A DNA stretch of 60,937 nucleotides from Deltaproteobacteria bacterium. GTDB lineage: Bacteria; Desulfobacterota; Desulfobacteria; Desulfobacterales; Desulfobacteraceae. Below are positions 7,761-19,106 of the stretch, one piece after another. The notes under the pieces are model-generated. The model was not told where the DNA came from, did no database searches, and saw nothing but the letters and a program-made list of their open reading frames with translations. The translations under genes were made by a program, and so were the position numbers. The stretch lies in NCBI GenBank assembly GCA_027858995.1, contig JAQIBP010000168.1:1-60937 (forward strand), in the 5' to 3' direction. Every line of letters starts with the position of its first letter. Position 1 is the first letter of the stretch.

Positions 7761-8195
7761 ATGACAGCATACAAATTGACAACTTTCAATGACCTTAAAA
7801 TAGGACAGAAAGCATCTTTAATAAAGACAATAACTGAAGAGGATTTGTCACATTTTATTGCAATTACAGGGGATAAAAATCCTCTCCATGTTGATGAGTC
7901 TTTTGCTGAACAAACATTTTTTAATCAAAGAATCGTCCATGGTATGTTATCAGCATCATTGTTTTCGACTCTCGTTGGAATGCATATCCCAGGTATCGGT
8001 GCAATTTATAAATCTCAGACTTTAGAATTTTTACTTCCTGTTTTTATCGGCGATATTCTGTGTGCCTGGTTTGAAATTGTGGGGATTGACCTGGAGAAGG
8101 AAGAAATTATTATAAAAAGCTGGATTGAAAATCAGGATGGTAAAAATGTAATTGTGGGTAAAACTGTGGCGAGTCTTTTAAGGGGATCAAAATAA
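7761..8195 (+). CDS. MaoC-like (R)-specific enoyl-CoA hydratase
   Basis: 144 residues, a single hot-dog domain. The hydratase-2 motif is clear: Asp in GDKNPLHVDESFA with the catalytic Asp/His pair, then RIVHGML. This matches PhaJ-type (R)-specific enoyl-CoA hydratases, which hydrate trans-2-enoyl-CoA in fatty-acid or polyester metabolism. It is divergent from the SEC-C gene. It stands alone, so its pathway is not evident. Confidence 0.85.
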   Translation: MTAYKLTTFNDLKIGQKASLIKTITEEDLSHFIAITGDKNPLHVDESFAEQTFFNQRIVHGMLSASLFSTLVGMHIPGIGAIYKSQTLEFLLPVFIGDILCAWFEIVGIDLEKEEIIIKSWIENQDGKNVIVGKTVASLLRGSK

Positions 8196-8271
8196 TTATA
8201 CTCTGTATTTTTTATAGTAGCAAAAGGTATCATTTCCTCGACAACATCCCCTCAATCACAATAGATTTAAC

Positions 8272-8385
8272 AATAAAAACAACCAGACACCTTCCCAGGC
8301 AAAAGATATAGTTGAAACTCTCCTTGAAATTATGAAATCAACCTTGGCTTCTGGAGAAGATATTATGATAATTTGCTTTGTGTGA
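8272..8385 (+). pseudogene. remnant of an HU family gene
   Basis: The frame decodes NKNNQTPSQAKDIVETLLEI and then MKSTLASGEDIMI before a stop at 8383-8385. This closely matches residues 15-46 of the intact HU at 6954-7238. It lacks a start, the beta arm and the C-terminus. It is a duplicated, decayed copy. Confidence 0.75.
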
Positions 8386-8723
8386 CGATGGATTATGTGC
8401 ATGTGACCTGAGATGAAGATTATAGTGTTATAGAAATAACCTCTTTTTGTAATGGAGAGGGATTATTTTTTTACAATAATTTTAAGCTGTTAACCATATT
8501 TTATATTACTATGATTTCGGTGTAGGAATTTTAAAGGTGGGTAATTTATATTAATTTACTTTTTCATTTTTCTTATAGTTTACAGCTCGTTCTTAAGCTT
8601 ATTGACTTGAGTTATCTATTACCTGCTTCATAATTCTTACTCGTATTACACCAATTTTAAAAATATGGTTTGATATACATATATGTTAAAAAAATTCTTT
8701 TACTTTGTTAAAGAGGAGTACTA
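8386..8723. other. intergenic region, AT-rich, no gene seen
   Basis: About 340 bp between the HU remnant and the receiver fragment. I see no coding pattern, RNA fold or repeat that I can support. It ends with AAAGAGGAGTACTA, a good ribosome-binding site for the receiver fragment. Confidence 0.5.
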
Positions 8724-8840
8724 ATGATAAAGACATCAAAAATTCTCATCGTTGATGATGAACCGCGCATGTGTGACAGTTTAAAAACCCTTTTATGCTC
8801 CCGGAACCTTTGTAATGTTTTTAGAATTTTTTTGATTTAA
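8724..8840 (+). pseudogene. truncated response regulator receiver
   Basis: An ATG with AGAGGAG upstream decodes KILIVDDEPRMCDSLKTLL, the first strand and helix of a receiver with the acidic pair DD. It then degenerates and stops after 38 codons. The phospho-acceptor Asp and the rest of the domain are absent. It is probably the 5' end of a response-regulator gene lost by deletion. The 375 bp that follow, up to 9215, hold nothing recognisable. Confidence 0.7.
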
Positions 8841-9215
8841 ATTTTATGAAAAAAATGTTGGCGGTAATTAATCGATTGATAAAAAAATGAGACTTAGAAA
8901 CAGGCTGATTTTGCCACTATTGGAAAGGACTCTCCCATGGGATGCAAGGTCAATAAAAATCTACCATTATGATGTCGTCGGTATAGATTGAGGAGTTTGG
9001 AATCACTGGCCATTAATGAACAAGATAAGTATTCCATAAATATAATTGAGTATTTCTTTACAAAAATTCGAAATATTGATACTGATTTTTAGATTATTTT
9101 TTAAATATAAAAAAATACTGCGGTATAATTGAAAATTTGATTTGATTCTCAAAATGTAACAAGAATATGAATCAGATATAATTATTTTCATATTAAAAAC
9201 CCCAAGGGAATTAAC

Positions 9216-12200
9216 ATGCAAAATATCAAATATTTTTATATACTGTTTATTTTTCTGATTTTTTCCCCCGGCTTGATTTGTGCTCAAGAAACCATTAAAT
9301 CAGCATCTGAATATGATTATCCACCATTTTCCATTGTTACTGAAAAAGGTGAAGCAGATGGTTTTTCTGTTGAACTTTTAAGAGCAAGTCTTAAGGCAGT
9401 AGGTTTGGATGTTGAATTCTATGTGGGCCCATGGGCAAAAATAAAGCAAGATCTAACCCAGGGAAAAATTCAAGTATTGCCCCTTGTGGGCAGAACTCCT
9501 GAACGTGAAAAAATTTATGACTTTTCTGTACCTTACCAAACAATGTATGGCGGGATTTTTGTAAGAACTGGCGAGACAAATATCAACACCTTGAAAGATT
9601 TGGCAGACAGAGAAGTTTTAGTTATGAAAGGTGATAATGCAGAGGAATTTCTCTTACGCGAAAATGTATCCAAACACATTATAACAACTGAGTCGTTTGA
9701 AGATGCATTTAAAATACTTTCAGAAGGCAAACATGATGCAGTAGTTGCTCAGCAAATAGTAGGCACGCAATTAATCGAAAAATTAGGTATCACCAATGTT
9801 ATTAGTATATCCAGGATTGATAAATATAAACAAGATTGGACGTTTGCAGTAAAAGAAGGAGATAAACAATTATTGGCCAGACTTAATGACGGACTGTCAA
9901 TAATTATCATTAATGGAACTTTTGATAGAATTCATGATAAATGGTTTGGGGAAATTTCCATAGCTGATAAAGAAACCCTTTCTGAAAAAAAAGAGCCATC
10001 AATAATCCCAAATGTTTGGGTGTTGGGAATTTTAATTTCAGTTATTTTATTTTTATTAATCTTAAATAAACTGAAAATGGTTAAATTTGAAAAAATTGCC
10101 ATTATGCTTCTTTTATCGATTGCTTTACTATTGATCATCGGGTTATTCATTTTCAATGCATATAATATAACAAACAATTTGAAAAAATCTGCAATTGAGA
10201 ATTATTATGATACTCTGAGGGCTACTGCTTCTATTAAACAGGTGAACATAAAACAGCATATTACCCATATAAAAAGTGCATTTAAAATTTTAAGTTTTAG
10301 AAAGACTTTTTCAAATGAAGATTTAATGGAAATAATTAAATTAGGGGAATATTTTTCTGAGATTTTCATAACAGATTCTAATGGAAAAATAACACATTCG
10401 TCAGACATTTCAAATATTGGTCTTTCTCGTTTAACAGACCCTTATTTTAAAAGTGCAAAAGGAAGCGTTTACATAAAACAACTCTATCTTTTTGAAACTA
10501 TTGGAGAAATTTCATTTACAATCTCTACTCTCTATAATAAGGGAGTATTAGTTGCAAGAATGAATCTTAATCATATTCATGAGATAATTTCTAAAAAAGA
10601 AGGGCTTGGAGAAAGTGGAGAGAGTTTGCTTGCATACAGAAATGAAAATGGAGATGCAGTATTTTTTACAAAGAGAAGATTTACAGCAGAAGCTGAAGCA
10701 AGAGATATAATTCCTAAGAAAGATATTAATATTCCCATAACACAGGCATTGTTAAAAAATGAAAAAAAGTTCTCGGATTATGTGGATTATAGGGGTGTTC
10801 CTGTATTTGCTGTAACAAAGTATATTGATGAAATTGATGCCGGACTTGTTGTTAAGATTGATCAGGAAGAAACACTTAAGTCGGTTTCAGGAAATATAAA
10901 TCAAATTTGGTATTCTACAACCACAATTATCCTTGCAACAATAATTATCGGTATAATTTTCTATTTTCTATTAACATATTCACTTAGAAGGGAAGTAAAA
11001 ACTAAAACTAATGCGCTTGAAAAGGCCTCTAAAGGATTAGGAGAGAAGATAATCCTACTGCAAAATTCAGAAAGAAAACTTATAGAAAGCGAAGAGAAAA
11101 TCAGGAATATCTTTGATAACAGCAGGATCGTTCATTATTCTCATGGTGTAGATCATGTTAGTACTTATGTCAGTCCACAAATTGAACATATTCTGGGCTA
11201 TACTCCAGAAGACGCAGATGAGAACTGGAAAGATTTATTGTCTGATAACCCTATTAATGTGATTGCACTTGAGAACACCATGAAAGCAATAGAAACAGGT
11301 GAACGCCAACCTGCTTATGAACTCGAATTGGTACACAAAAACGGCAAAAAGATTTATGTAGAAGTTTACGAAGCTCCGGTTGTTATGAATGGAAAAACCA
11401 TATCAATAGTTGGGTCATTTGCAGACATCACCGAGCGTAAGCAGGCTGAGGAAACAATTGCACGTTTTGGCCGTATATTTAAAGACTCTTTAAATGAAAT
11501 ATACTTGTTTGAACCGGATTCATTAAGATTTGTTCAAGCAAACCCCGCTGCATTGAATAACCTGGGGTATACAATGGAAGAACTTAAAAAATTAACAGTC
11601 CTTGATATAAAACCTGAAATGACAGCAGAATCGTTTACAAGATTTATTGCACCTCTGATTAAGAAAGAAACACCAAGAGTTGTTTTTGAGACGGTTCATA
11701 AACGTAAAAATCAATCACTTTATAATGTAGAAATTCATTTGCAGTTTTTAAAACATGAACGCAGATCGTTATTTACCGCAATTGTTTTAGACATAACTGA
11801 CCGGAAACGGGCAGAAGAAGAAAAAGTCCAATTAGAGGAACAATACCGCCAGGCCCAGAAGATGGAATCCATTGGGCGTCTGGCTGGTGGAGTGGCACAT
11901 GATTTCAACAATGCCCTCAGCGTGATAACCGGTTTTACTGAAATGGCTCTTGATGATATAGATCCAAAAGGACAGCTGCATGAAGATCTTACTGAAGTCC
12001 TTAAGGCCGCAAAACGTGCGGCAGATATTACCCGGCAGCTGCTGGCCTTTGCCCGTAAGCAGATCATCTCCCCCAGGTTGATTGACCCGAACGAGACCAT
12101 TGAAAGCATGCTAAAGATGCTTGAGCGTCTTATCGGCGAGGACATCAATCTTGCCTGGCTGCCAGGATCGAACCCGTGGCCCGTCAAAATGGACCCATCT

Positions 12201-12983
12201 CAAATTGATCAGATTCTGGTGAACCTCTGCATCAATGCCCGGGACGCCATCGAAGGTGTGGGCAAGATCACCATTGAAATAAACAAGGTGACCTTTGATT
12301 CAGCCTATTGTGCTGAACACGTCGGTTTTATTCCAGGTGAATTTGTCTTGCTGGCTGTAAGTGACAACGGCTGCGGTATGGATAAAGAAGTACTGGACAA
12401 TATTTTTGAACCGTTTTTCACCACAAAGGATGCGGATAAAGGTACCGGCCTGGGACTGGCAACGATCTATGGCATCATCAAACAGAATAAAGGGTTTATC
12501 AACGTCTACAGCGAACCGGGCAAAGGAACGACTATAAAGATCTATCTGCCCAGGCATAAGACTTCAATGGTTGAAACCCAGGGAGAAAGTACGACAAAAA
12601 TTCCACAAGGCAGTGGTGAGACGATCCTCCTTGTGGAGGATGATGTGTCGATTGTGAAGCTCGTTGGGAAAAATCTTAAAGGGCTTGGCTACACAGTCCT
12701 GACCGCATGCACACCGGTTGAAGCCATTGATCTGGCTAAGGAACACGCAAGCGAGATTCTCCTGCTGGTCACCGATGTGATCATGCCTGAAATGAATGGA
12801 CGTGAGTTGTCAGAGCGACTGCAATCCCAATATCCAAATCTCAAATGTATTTTCATGTCAGGATATACAGCCAATGTCATTGCCCATCACGGCGTTCTGG
12901 ACAAGGGGATGGAATTTATTCAAAAGCCATTCTCCAAAATTGATTTGGCAATGATAGTTAGAAAAGTGTTGGATGAAAATTAA
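9216..12983 (+). CDS. hybrid sensor histidine kinase with periplasmic SBP domain, PAS domains and receiver
   Basis: 1255 residues. A signal peptide (1-24) is followed by a SBP_bac_3 solute-binding domain (about 26-245). Two TM helices (about 266-287 and 293-315), an extracytoplasmic sensor region (317-560) and a third TM helix (564-586) come next. Two PAS domains follow (about 625-740 and 750-870). The HisKA domain has H895 in [10 protein letters not shown], then an ATPase domain with N-box [14 protein letters not shown] and GTGLGL (1076). The receiver has D1187 in [14 protein letters not shown] periplasmic ligand such as an amino acid or similar small molecule probably drives autophosphorylation and then transfer to the fused receiver. 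No DNA-binding output is fused. From about 11840 the base usage becomes noticeably more GC-rich than the upstream two thirds. Confidence 0.93.
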   Translation: MQNIKYFYILFIFLIFSPGLICAQETIKSASEYDYPPFSIVTEKGEADGFSVELLRASLKAVGLDVEFYVGPWAKIKQDLTQGKIQVLPLVGRTPEREKIYDFSVPYQTMYGGIFVRTGETNINTLKDLADREVLVMKGDNAEEFLLRENVSKHIITTESFEDAFKILSEGKHDAVVAQQIVGTQLIEKLGITNVISISRIDKYKQDWTFAVKEGDKQLLARLNDGLSIIIINGTFDRIHDKWFGEISIADKETLSEKKEPSIIPNVWVLGILISVILFLLILNKLKMVKFEKIAIMLLLSIALLLIIGLFIFNAYNITNNLKKSAIENYYDTLRATASIKQVNIKQHITHIKSAFKILSFRKTFSNEDLMEIIKLGEYFSEIFITDSNGKITHSSDISNIGLSRLTDPYFKSAKGSVYIKQLYLFETIGEISFTISTLYNKGVLVARMNLNHIHEIISKKEGLGESGESLLAYRNENGDAVFFTKRRFTAEAEARDIIPKKDINIPITQALLKNEKKFSDYVDYRGVPVFAVTKYIDEIDAGLVVKIDQEETLKSVSGNINQIWYSTTTIILATIIIGIIFYFLLTYSLRREVKTKTNALEKASKGLGEKIILLQNSERKLIESEEKIRNIFDNSRIVHYSHGVDHVSTYVSPQIEHILGYTPEDADENWKDLLSDNPINVIALENTMKAIETGERQPAYELELVHKNGKKIYVEVYEAPVVMNGKTISIVGSFADITERKQAEETIARFGRIFKDSLNEIYLFEPDSLRFVQANPAALNNLGYTMEELKKLTVLDIKPEMTAESFTRFIAPLIKKETPRVVFETVHKRKNQSLYNVEIHLQFLKHERRSLFTAIVLDITDRKRAEEEKVQLEEQYRQAQKMESIGRLAGGVAHDFNNALSVITGFTEMALDDIDPKGQLHEDLTEVLKAAKRAADITRQLLAFARKQIISPRLIDPNETIESMLKMLERLIGEDINLAWLPGSNPWPVKMDPSQIDQILVNLCINARDAIEGVGKITIEINKVTFDSAYCAEHVGFIPGEFVLLAVSDNGCGMDKEVLDNIFEPFFTTKDADKGTGLGLATIYGIIKQNKGFINVYSEPGKGTTIKIYLPRHKTSMVETQGESTTKIPQGSGETILLVEDDVSIVKLVGKNLKGLGYTVLTACTPVEAIDLAKEHASEILLLVTDVIMPEMNGRELSERLQSQYPNLKCIFMSGYTANVIAHHGVLDKGMEFIQKPFSKIDLAMIVRKVLDEN

Positions 12984-13076
12984 AGAGGAAGAGATTGATC
13001 AGTAAAAGACAAATGATGGATATGCCGGAACTGACAGCCAGGGTTAGGGTGTTGAAAAAAATTATGGAGCTTTTCT

Positions 13077-16000
13077 ATGGGAAAAAAATTAAATTATAAA
13101 GAGCTTGAAGCAAAGGTAAAAGAATTAAAACTGATAATATCCAGCCGTGACGATTCATACTATGTCCGAAAATACCTGAATATTATGGAACATATAGAAG
13201 ACTGTTATCTGGAAGTGGACCTTAAAGGCAATTTTCAATTGTTTAACCAGTCTCTTTGTAAGATGCTGGGGTGTACAAAAAAGGAGCTGACCGGAAAAAA
13301 CTATCTTGATTTTATAGATGAAAAAAACAAAACAAAAATTTTCAATATTTTTCATAATGTTTACAAGACCGGTAAACCTGTTATTGATGCAACATGGGAA
13401 TATATAAGAAAAAATGGAAAAAAAAGGCATGCAAAATCCACCATATCCCTGGTCATGGATGAAAACAATAAACCTGTGGGATTTCAGGGCTTTGCCAGGG
13501 ATATTACAAAAGAGGTGGCCATAGAAGAAAAACTTCAGCAATCCCTGAAAATCACTGAAAAAATCATTGAAAATATTCCCATTGGCATGATGATCATTGG
13601 CAAAGATAAAGTAATTCAAAGAATCAACAAGGCTGCCCTTTCCATAACCGGATATGATTCCAAAGAAGATATTATCGGCAAGGTTTGTCATAAAAATATC
13701 TGTCCTGCACAAACCGACCAATGCCCCATAACAGACCTTAACCAGAAAGTTGACAAATCCGAGAAAAATGTGATTCACAAAAATGGTCAAAAAATACCGG
13801 TTTATAAAACAGCACTGCCCATGCAACTTAATGGAAAAGATGTTATTATTGAGGCTTTCATGGATATCAGTCTGCTTAAAAAAACTGAAACTGAACTCCG
13901 GGAAAGTGAAAAAAGACTTCAGGCAGTGATGGAAACAATTGTTGATCCGGTGGTGGTATATGATGGCCAGGGAAAGGTGGTATACCTGAATCCTGCCTTT
14001 ACCCGTTTATTTGAATGGACTTTGGAAGAGCTTATTGGAAAGAGGATTGATTTTGTTCCTGAAAAAGAAACAGCAGCAACACAAAAAGCCATTGCCAAGG
14101 TATTTCAAGGAGAAGCCCTGTCAGGATTTGAGGCAATGAGAAAAACTAAAAGCGGCAGTATAAAAACAGTCAAAATCGGTGCGGCACTTCTTCTGGATGT
14201 GCATGGCAAACCCAATGGCATTGTTGCCAATTTCCAGGATATCACCCAAGAAAAAGAGGCAAAAGATAAATTAGAACAGATGAATAAAGAGCTTGAAACA
14301 GCTATTGAACAGGCAAACACAATGGCTCAAAGAGCTGAAGCTGCAAATGTTGCCAAAAGTGAATTTCTTGCCAACATGAGCCATGAAATCCGCACACCTC
14401 TAAATGGTGTTATCGGTATGACTGGTCTTTTACTGGATACAGACCTTACCGATAATCAACGGCATTATTGCAGCATTGTACAAAACAGCGGTGAATCCCT
14501 CTTAATGGTAATTAACGATATCCTTGATTTTTCAAAAATAGAGGCTGGCAAGCTTGATATGGAAATCATTGACTTTGACCTTCGATCCATGCTTGATGAT
14601 TTTGCCTCTATGATGTCTTTGCGTATTCAAAAAAAGAACCTGGAATTTATCTGTGCAGCATCCCCGGATGTGCCTGCCCTGCTCCAGGGTGATCCTGGAC
14701 GACTCCGCCAGATTCTAACTAATCTTGTGGGCAATGCTGTTAAATTCACTGATAAGGGAGAAATTTCTGTTCGATCATACTTAGAAAAAGAGACTAAAAA
14801 AGATGTTGTGGTTTTATTTTCCATTAAAGATACAGGTATTGGTATTCCTGAAGAGAAACATGATATGCTATTTGAGAGTTTTACCCAGGCAGATGCCTCA
14901 ACCACCCGTAAATTTGGGGGCACAGGTCTTGGGCTTACCATCTCAAAAACACTTTGCAAAATGATGGGGGGAGAGATAGGCATAAACAGTGAAGTTGGCA
15001 AAGGATCTGAATTCTGGTTTACAGCTTGTTTTAAAAAACAGGAAGAAGCAAAACATCCTGCAGTTAAGGTACAAATATCTGATATGAAAGGGTTGCATAT
15101 CCTGGTGGTGGATGACAATGAAACCAACCGGGAGATACTCCAGAGCCAGTTAGGTGCCTGGGGGATGAGGGTAAAAGAGGCCGTGGACGGGCCAGACGCA
15201 CTGAATAAATTCTACCAGGCAGTGAAACGAAAAGATCCTTTTCAAATTGCCGTTTTAGACATGCAGATGCCTATAATGGACGGCTTGTCTCTTGGCAAGG
15301 TTATTAAAACTGATGATAAATTCAAATCAGTACACCTGATCATGATGACCTCAATCGGGCAGGCCGGTGATGCCAGAGAATTTGAAAAAACAGGATTTGC
15401 AGCCTACTTAATCAAACCTGTTGGACATTCAGACCTGTTTGACTGCCTGGCAACTGTTCTATCAGATGGTTCCGCACCCAAACAGAAAAAATCCATTATC
15501 ACCCGTCATACAGTCCGGGAAATGCAGCGCAAAAATATCCGGATTCTACTGGCTGAGGATAATCCTACAAATCAGTTGGTTGCCACAGGCATCCTGAAAA
15601 AACTTGGTTTTGCCAATGTAGAAACTGCATCAAACGGTGCAAAAGCTGTTAAAGCAATTGAAGAATCTTCTCATGATCTTATTTTAATGGATATACAGAT
15701 GCCGGAAATGGACGGCATTGAAGCCACCAGACAGATTCGGAAAATAGAATCCAGAGCCAGTAAAAAAAGAACACCCATTATTGCGATGACAGCCCATGCC
15801 ATGAAAAAAGACAGGGATAAATGCTTTTCAGCAGGTATGGATGACTATGTTTCAAAACCTATAGATGCAAACTTGCTTTTAGAAGCCCTGGAACGCTGGT
15901 TACCCAAAAAGAAGACCGTATCCGCTTCTCCTGTTTTGGAATCTGAGCAGACATTGAAACAAAAAACAGATAAGAAAAACAGTCTAATGATCTTTGATAA

Positions 16001-16319
16001 AGATACTCTGATGGAGCGTGTGATGAGTGATGCAGAATTGTTTGAAACTGTCATCTCAGGCTTTTTAGATGACATTCCTAAACAGATTGATCTGCTCACA
16101 AAATTTGTTGATGAAAAAAATACAGAAGATGCAGGCAAACAGGGGCACCAGATTAAAGGTGCTGCCGGTAATGTAGGTGCAGATGATCTTCAAGAAATTG
16201 CATACAAAATTGAAACAGCAGGAAAAGCAGGAGATTTGGATACCCTTATCAGCCTTATGCCCATAGTGAATGAATCTTTTTATAAATTAAAAACAATAAT
16301 GGAGGAAATGGTTTCATGA
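13077..16319 (+). CDS. hybrid histidine kinase: PAS x3, HisKA, HATPase, two receivers, Hpt
   Basis: 1080 residues, no TM segment or signal peptide, so cytoplasmic. Three PAS domains span about 35-145, 165-265 and 278-400. The second has a Cys-rich insert ([16 protein letters not shown]) that could bind metal or sense redox. A short coiled coil leads to HisKA with H436 in [15 protein letters not shown] and an ATPase domain with DTGIGI and GTGLGL. Receiver 1 has D728 ([11 protein letters not shown]) and receiver 2 has D872 ([11 protein letters not shown]). The Hpt domain has H1024 in [12 protein letters not shown]. This is the BarA/EvgS-type layout of a multistep phosphorelay. Its stop overlaps the start of the REC-GGDEF gene by 4 bp, making that protein the likely final acceptor. 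Confidence 0.93.
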   Translation: MGKKLNYKELEAKVKELKLIISSRDDSYYVRKYLNIMEHIEDCYLEVDLKGNFQLFNQSLCKMLGCTKKELTGKNYLDFIDEKNKTKIFNIFHNVYKTGKPVIDATWEYIRKNGKKRHAKSTISLVMDENNKPVGFQGFARDITKEVAIEEKLQQSLKITEKIIENIPIGMMIIGKDKVIQRINKAALSITGYDSKEDIIGKVCHKNICPAQTDQCPITDLNQKVDKSEKNVIHKNGQKIPVYKTALPMQLNGKDVIIEAFMDISLLKKTETELRESEKRLQAVMETIVDPVVVYDGQGKVVYLNPAFTRLFEWTLEELIGKRIDFVPEKETAATQKAIAKVFQGEALSGFEAMRKTKSGSIKTVKIGAALLLDVHGKPNGIVANFQDITQEKEAKDKLEQMNKELETAIEQANTMAQRAEAANVAKSEFLANMSHEIRTPLNGVIGMTGLLLDTDLTDNQRHYCSIVQNSGESLLMVINDILDFSKIEAGKLDMEIIDFDLRSMLDDFASMMSLRIQKKNLEFICAASPDVPALLQGDPGRLRQILTNLVGNAVKFTDKGEISVRSYLEKETKKDVVVLFSIKDTGIGIPEEKHDMLFESFTQADASTTRKFGGTGLGLTISKTLCKMMGGEIGINSEVGKGSEFWFTACFKKQEEAKHPAVKVQISDMKGLHILVVDDNETNREILQSQLGAWGMRVKEAVDGPDALNKFYQAVKRKDPFQIAVLDMQMPIMDGLSLGKVIKTDDKFKSVHLIMMTSIGQAGDAREFEKTGFAAYLIKPVGHSDLFDCLATVLSDGSAPKQKKSIITRHTVREMQRKNIRILLAEDNPTNQLVATGILKKLGFANVETASNGAKAVKAIEESSHDLILMDIQMPEMDGIEATRQIRKIESRASKKRTPIIAMTAHAMKKDRDKCFSAGMDDYVSKPIDANLLLEALERWLPKKKTVSASPVLESEQTLKQKTDKKNSLMIFDKDTLMERVMSDAELFETVISGFLDDIPKQIDLLTKFVDEKNTEDAGKQGHQIKGAAGNVGADDLQEIAYKIETAGKAGDLDTLISLMPIVNESFYKLKTIMEEMVS

Positions 16320-17215
16320 AGGTATTGATTGCTGAAGATGACATGACTTCCAGGCTTCTATTAGGTTCAATTCTTAAGAAATGGGAGTTCACACCGGTTT
16401 TGGCATGCAATGGAAAAGAGGCATGGGATGTCATGCAGTCAGAAGATGCACCCAGACTTGTCATTCTTGACTGGCAGATGCCTGAAATGAGCGGAATTGA
16501 AGTGTGTAAAAAAATTCGTAAGATTGAAACTTCAGATCCACCCTACCTGATTGTCCTGACATCAAGAGATGAAAAAAAGGATATTGTAAAGGCTCTGGAT
16601 GCAGGTGCAAATGATTTTATCTCAAAACCCTATGATAATGAAGAACTGCAGGCCAGGATCAATGTCGGCAAACGGATGATAGAGCTCCAGTCAGCACTTG
16701 GCGATGCTTATAAAGCACTGCAGCATAAAGCCATGCATGATCCTCTGACCAGTATATACAACCGCCGGGCAGTTATGGAACTGCTGGAAAAAGAGATAGC
16801 AAGGGCAAAACGGGAAAAAACTGCCCTGTGTGTTGGTATGTGTGACATTGATTTTTTTAAAAAGGTAAATGATACATATGGCCATCCAGTTGGGGATGAG
16901 GTATTGATTACTTTTACCCAATTTATCATAAACCAGTTACGTAACAATGACTATTTAGGCAGGTATGGGGGTGAAGAATTTCTGATTGTAGCACCCGGAG
17001 CCAAAGCGTCAAACCATGCAACAATGTTTGAACGGATCTGTAAACATATTCGTGAAAATAAAATTCCCACTGAAAAAGGAAATCTCTCTATCACTGTAAG
17101 TATCGGAGTGGCCCCATATACCGGTGTTGAAAATTCAGATATGCTGCTGGCAGCCGCTGATACTGCAATGTATGATGCCAAGGAAGCCGGGCGGGACCGT
17201 GTGGTTTATGCATAA
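16316..17215 (+). CDS. response regulator diguanylate cyclase (REC-GGDEF)
   Basis: 299 residues. The receiver (about 1-120) has D52 in VILDWQMPEMSG and the conserved Lys in ISKPY. The GGDEF domain has the active motif GGEEF at 218-222 and an RxxD inhibitory site (RNND, 209-212) exactly five residues upstream. It is therefore predicted to make c-di-GMP with product inhibition. Its start overlaps the upstream hybrid kinase by ATGA, so the two are translationally coupled. The Hpt domain of that kinase is the likely phosphodonor. Confidence 0.94.
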   Translation: MKVLIAEDDMTSRLLLGSILKKWEFTPVLACNGKEAWDVMQSEDAPRLVILDWQMPEMSGIEVCKKIRKIETSDPPYLIVLTSRDEKKDIVKALDAGANDFISKPYDNEELQARINVGKRMIELQSALGDAYKALQHKAMHDPLTSIYNRRAVMELLEKEIARAKREKTALCVGMCDIDFFKKVNDTYGHPVGDEVLITFTQFIINQLRNNDYLGRYGGEEFLIVAPGAKASNHATMFERICKHIRENKIPTEKGNLSITVSIGVAPYTGVENSDMLLAAADTAMYDAKEAGRDRVVYA

Positions 17216-17259
17216 ACCATTATACTCGATTAGCAGATAATAATAATCTCAATTATTCA

Positions 17260-17420
17260 CTATTCATTTTGATTTAATAAATGGTGAGGGTCACCTGCGT
17301 TCATTTTTCCAGATTTAAGAAAATCCATTTGCTTTGCATCAGAATATATTGTACGGTAATTATGATTTAAATTCACCAGAATATTAAACGCATTCTGTTT
17401 TTTTAGAGAGTGTGCAGACT
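17260..17420 (-). pseudogene. possible gene remnant
   Basis: The minus strand reads about 50 sense codons with protein-like composition (QNAFNILVNLNHNYRTIY, then SDAKQMDFLKSGKMNAGDPH) up to a stop at 17260-17262. The frame is closed upstream by a TAG and has no start. I do not recognise the family. It may be a decayed insertion-sequence or phage gene end. The rest of 17216-17508 shows nothing else. Confidence 0.3.
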
Positions 17421-17508
17421 ATGGCAATTTATGTTACGACTTTTTTTTGTTGCGTGATTTTCTTATAAAGAATTTTTAAAGGGTACATTTTCTTTGGATT
17501 TAATTCTT

Positions 17509-17919
17509 TTACTTTTTTTCTTCTCTCATTTTCTTTGCTTTTGACAGGTAATATTCAACGCTTTCTTGTTCAAAACCTGGCATAGTTTTGGCAAAATCAG
17601 CAGCTTTTTGGTAATAATCAGATGCTATCTGTTTTTTTCCTCGGGCCTCGTAGACCTGGCCTAAACGCTCAAAACCATCAATTTGGTCAGGATATTCACT
17701 TAATAGTCTTTTGGATACAAATTCTGCCTCATCCAGTTTGTCCTTCTTTATAAGATCCATAACACTATTTGAAAGTTGATCTAATTCTGTGTAAACTGGT
17801 ATGAATTTAGTGGGTTGAGGCTTGGGTTGAATTGCCCCGTTCTGTAACAACAGGCAGCACTTTTTATATTTTTTACCACTGCCACAAGGGCACGGTGTAT
17901 TGCGACCGATCTTTCCCAT
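17509..17919 (-). CDS. SEC-C and TPR-repeat protein
   Basis: 136 residues. The N-terminus carries a classical SEC-C zinc motif, [17 protein letters not shown], at residues 6-22. A linker leads to helical repeats resembling tetratricopeptides ([20 protein letters not shown] and following). SEC-C modules bind zinc and often mediate interaction with SecB or ribosomes in SecA. Here the TPR part implies protein binding. It is convergent with the diguanylate cyclase and divergent from the second recombinase cluster. Confidence 0.8.
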   Translation of the reverse strand: MGKIGRNTPCPCGSGKKYKKCCLLLQNGAIQPKPQPTKFIPVYTELDQLSNSVMDLIKKDKLDEAEFVSKRLLSEYPDQIDGFERLGQVYEARGKKQIASDYYQKAADFAKTMPGFEQESVEYYLSKAKKMREEKK

Positions 17920-17964
17920 GAGGAAAATATTTCATATTTTGAATCTTACTGCAAGGAAAAGATT

Positions 17965-18573
17965 ATGCAGCTTCGATTTGCCACGAATCTTCCAATCGAG
18001 CAATATATACAACGTGAAGCATGGAGAGGCGTTGAACTGGATCAGTGTCCATTGCATCCAGAAGGTGGTTGTAAAATTGCCAGACACGGGACTTATAGCA
18101 GAAAATTTCCTGATGGAGCTAAAATAGCCAGATGGTACTGTCGGAAAGGATGTACAACTTTCAGTAAGCTGCCGGATTGTCTGTCCTCACGATTACCCGG
18201 AACATTGATTGAAGTGGAAACGGTTATTAATCAAATCGAAAGTGCATCAAGCCAAGAGGCCGCAGCTGATAACATTCGGTTGGACATAAGCCTTCCAAGC
18301 GTCCTGCGGTGGATGAGGCGGCGACTGTTTCCTATACGCTTAACCTTGATTTTATTGATTGAACTTCTTCCATCACTGCCGGATAATTGTAAACCAAATT
18401 TTTCATCTTTTCGATCTGCTCTTGGTATTGAATTCGTTTTGCCTCACCTTCGGATGCTTGCCAGTCCATATTTGGATATTTTACCGCCGCCTTTAGGGTT
18501 TGGCCCCCGCCCGAAAGCACATAAATCAAAAAAAAACCATTTCCAACACAAAACAGGGACTGATCCTCCCTAA
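17965..18573 (+). CDS. zinc-ribbon/HTH accessory protein of recombinase-trio locus
   Basis: 202 residues. A zinc ribbon is visible as CPLHPEGGC...YCRKGC (residues 28-59) with ARHGTYSRK between, similar in plan to the InsA-like or transposase zinc ribbons that precede a helix-turn-helix. Residues 75-120 are helical (AADNIRLDISLPSVLRWMR), consistent with a DNA-binding HTH. The C-terminus is basic (KAHKSKKNHFQHK). SD AAGGA precedes the ATG. It is probably a DNA-binding targeting or accessory factor for the downstream recombinases. This role is inferred from context only. Confidence 0.6.
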   Translation: MQLRFATNLPIEQYIQREAWRGVELDQCPLHPEGGCKIARHGTYSRKFPDGAKIARWYCRKGCTTFSKLPDCLSSRLPGTLIEVETVINQIESASSQEAAADNIRLDISLPSVLRWMRRRLFPIRLTLILLIELLPSLPDNCKPNFSSFRSALGIEFVLPHLRMLASPYLDILPPPLGFGPRPKAHKSKKNHFQHKTGTDPP

Positions 18574-18620
18574 AAAACAGTGTAAATTGCCTTTATCTAT
18601 AATTTCAAGGAGGCAATGCC

Positions 18621-19106
18621 ATGAATATCAAACGTAATGGAATTAAAAACTTGGATTCAAGGTCTAAGTGCGGTTTTCGTACGTCTATTGAAAAAAATCC
18701 AATCACACCTTGCCGCATCAGAAAAATTACAGGCAGTTTTGCTTTTATCGAGCACCGTTTTCTACGGGAAGGCTTTTGGGCAAGCCTTGATCACCATCAA
18801 CTCTTGTTGTATCTGTTTCTGATTATCGTTTCTGACCGTCATGGATTATCCTATTACAGCTATGATAAAATCTGCACCCTGCTCAGAGTTTGTGTTGATG
18901 AATACATCCTTGCCAGGAATGCCTTGATTGATAAGGATCTGATTGCATTTGACGGCAGTCTTTTTCAAGTATTATCTCTTCCTGAAAAAACTGTTTTCCC
19001 CTCACCGGCGCCACTTCAAAATCAAAAAGATATGGAACTGCATGATCCGGCAACTGTCCATCATCTTGTCGTGCAATCCTTTGGAAAAAACTATGACAGA
19101 AATTGA
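18621..19106 (+). CDS. winged-helix-like accessory protein of recombinase-trio locus
   Basis: 161 residues with a strong SD (AAGGAGGCAATGCC). The middle reads as a helix-turn-helix of the replication-initiator or DnaD kind: REGFWASLDHHQLLLYLFL, then YYSYDKICTLL, then ARNALIDKDLIAFDG. The last 14 bp overlap the first recombinase. Similar proteins accompany mobile-element recombinases or transposases. No specific function is known to me. Confidence 0.55.
   Translation: MNIKRNGIKNLDSRSKCGFRTSIEKNPITPCRIRKITGSFAFIEHRFLREGFWASLDHHQLLLYLFLIIVSDRHGLSYYSYDKICTLLRVCVDEYILARNALIDKDLIAFDGSLFQVLSLPEKTVFPSPAPLQNQKDMELHDPATVHHLVVQSFGKNYDRN

Noticed and set aside
8881-9000. Possible coding remnant before the first hybrid kinase
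   Set aside because: Short in-frame stretches only; no recognisable motif.
18943-19092. N-terminal extension of recombinase 1 in the second trio
   Set aside because: It would overlap the preceding gene by 150 bp; the ATG at 19093 gives a normal family start and the 14-bp overlap.
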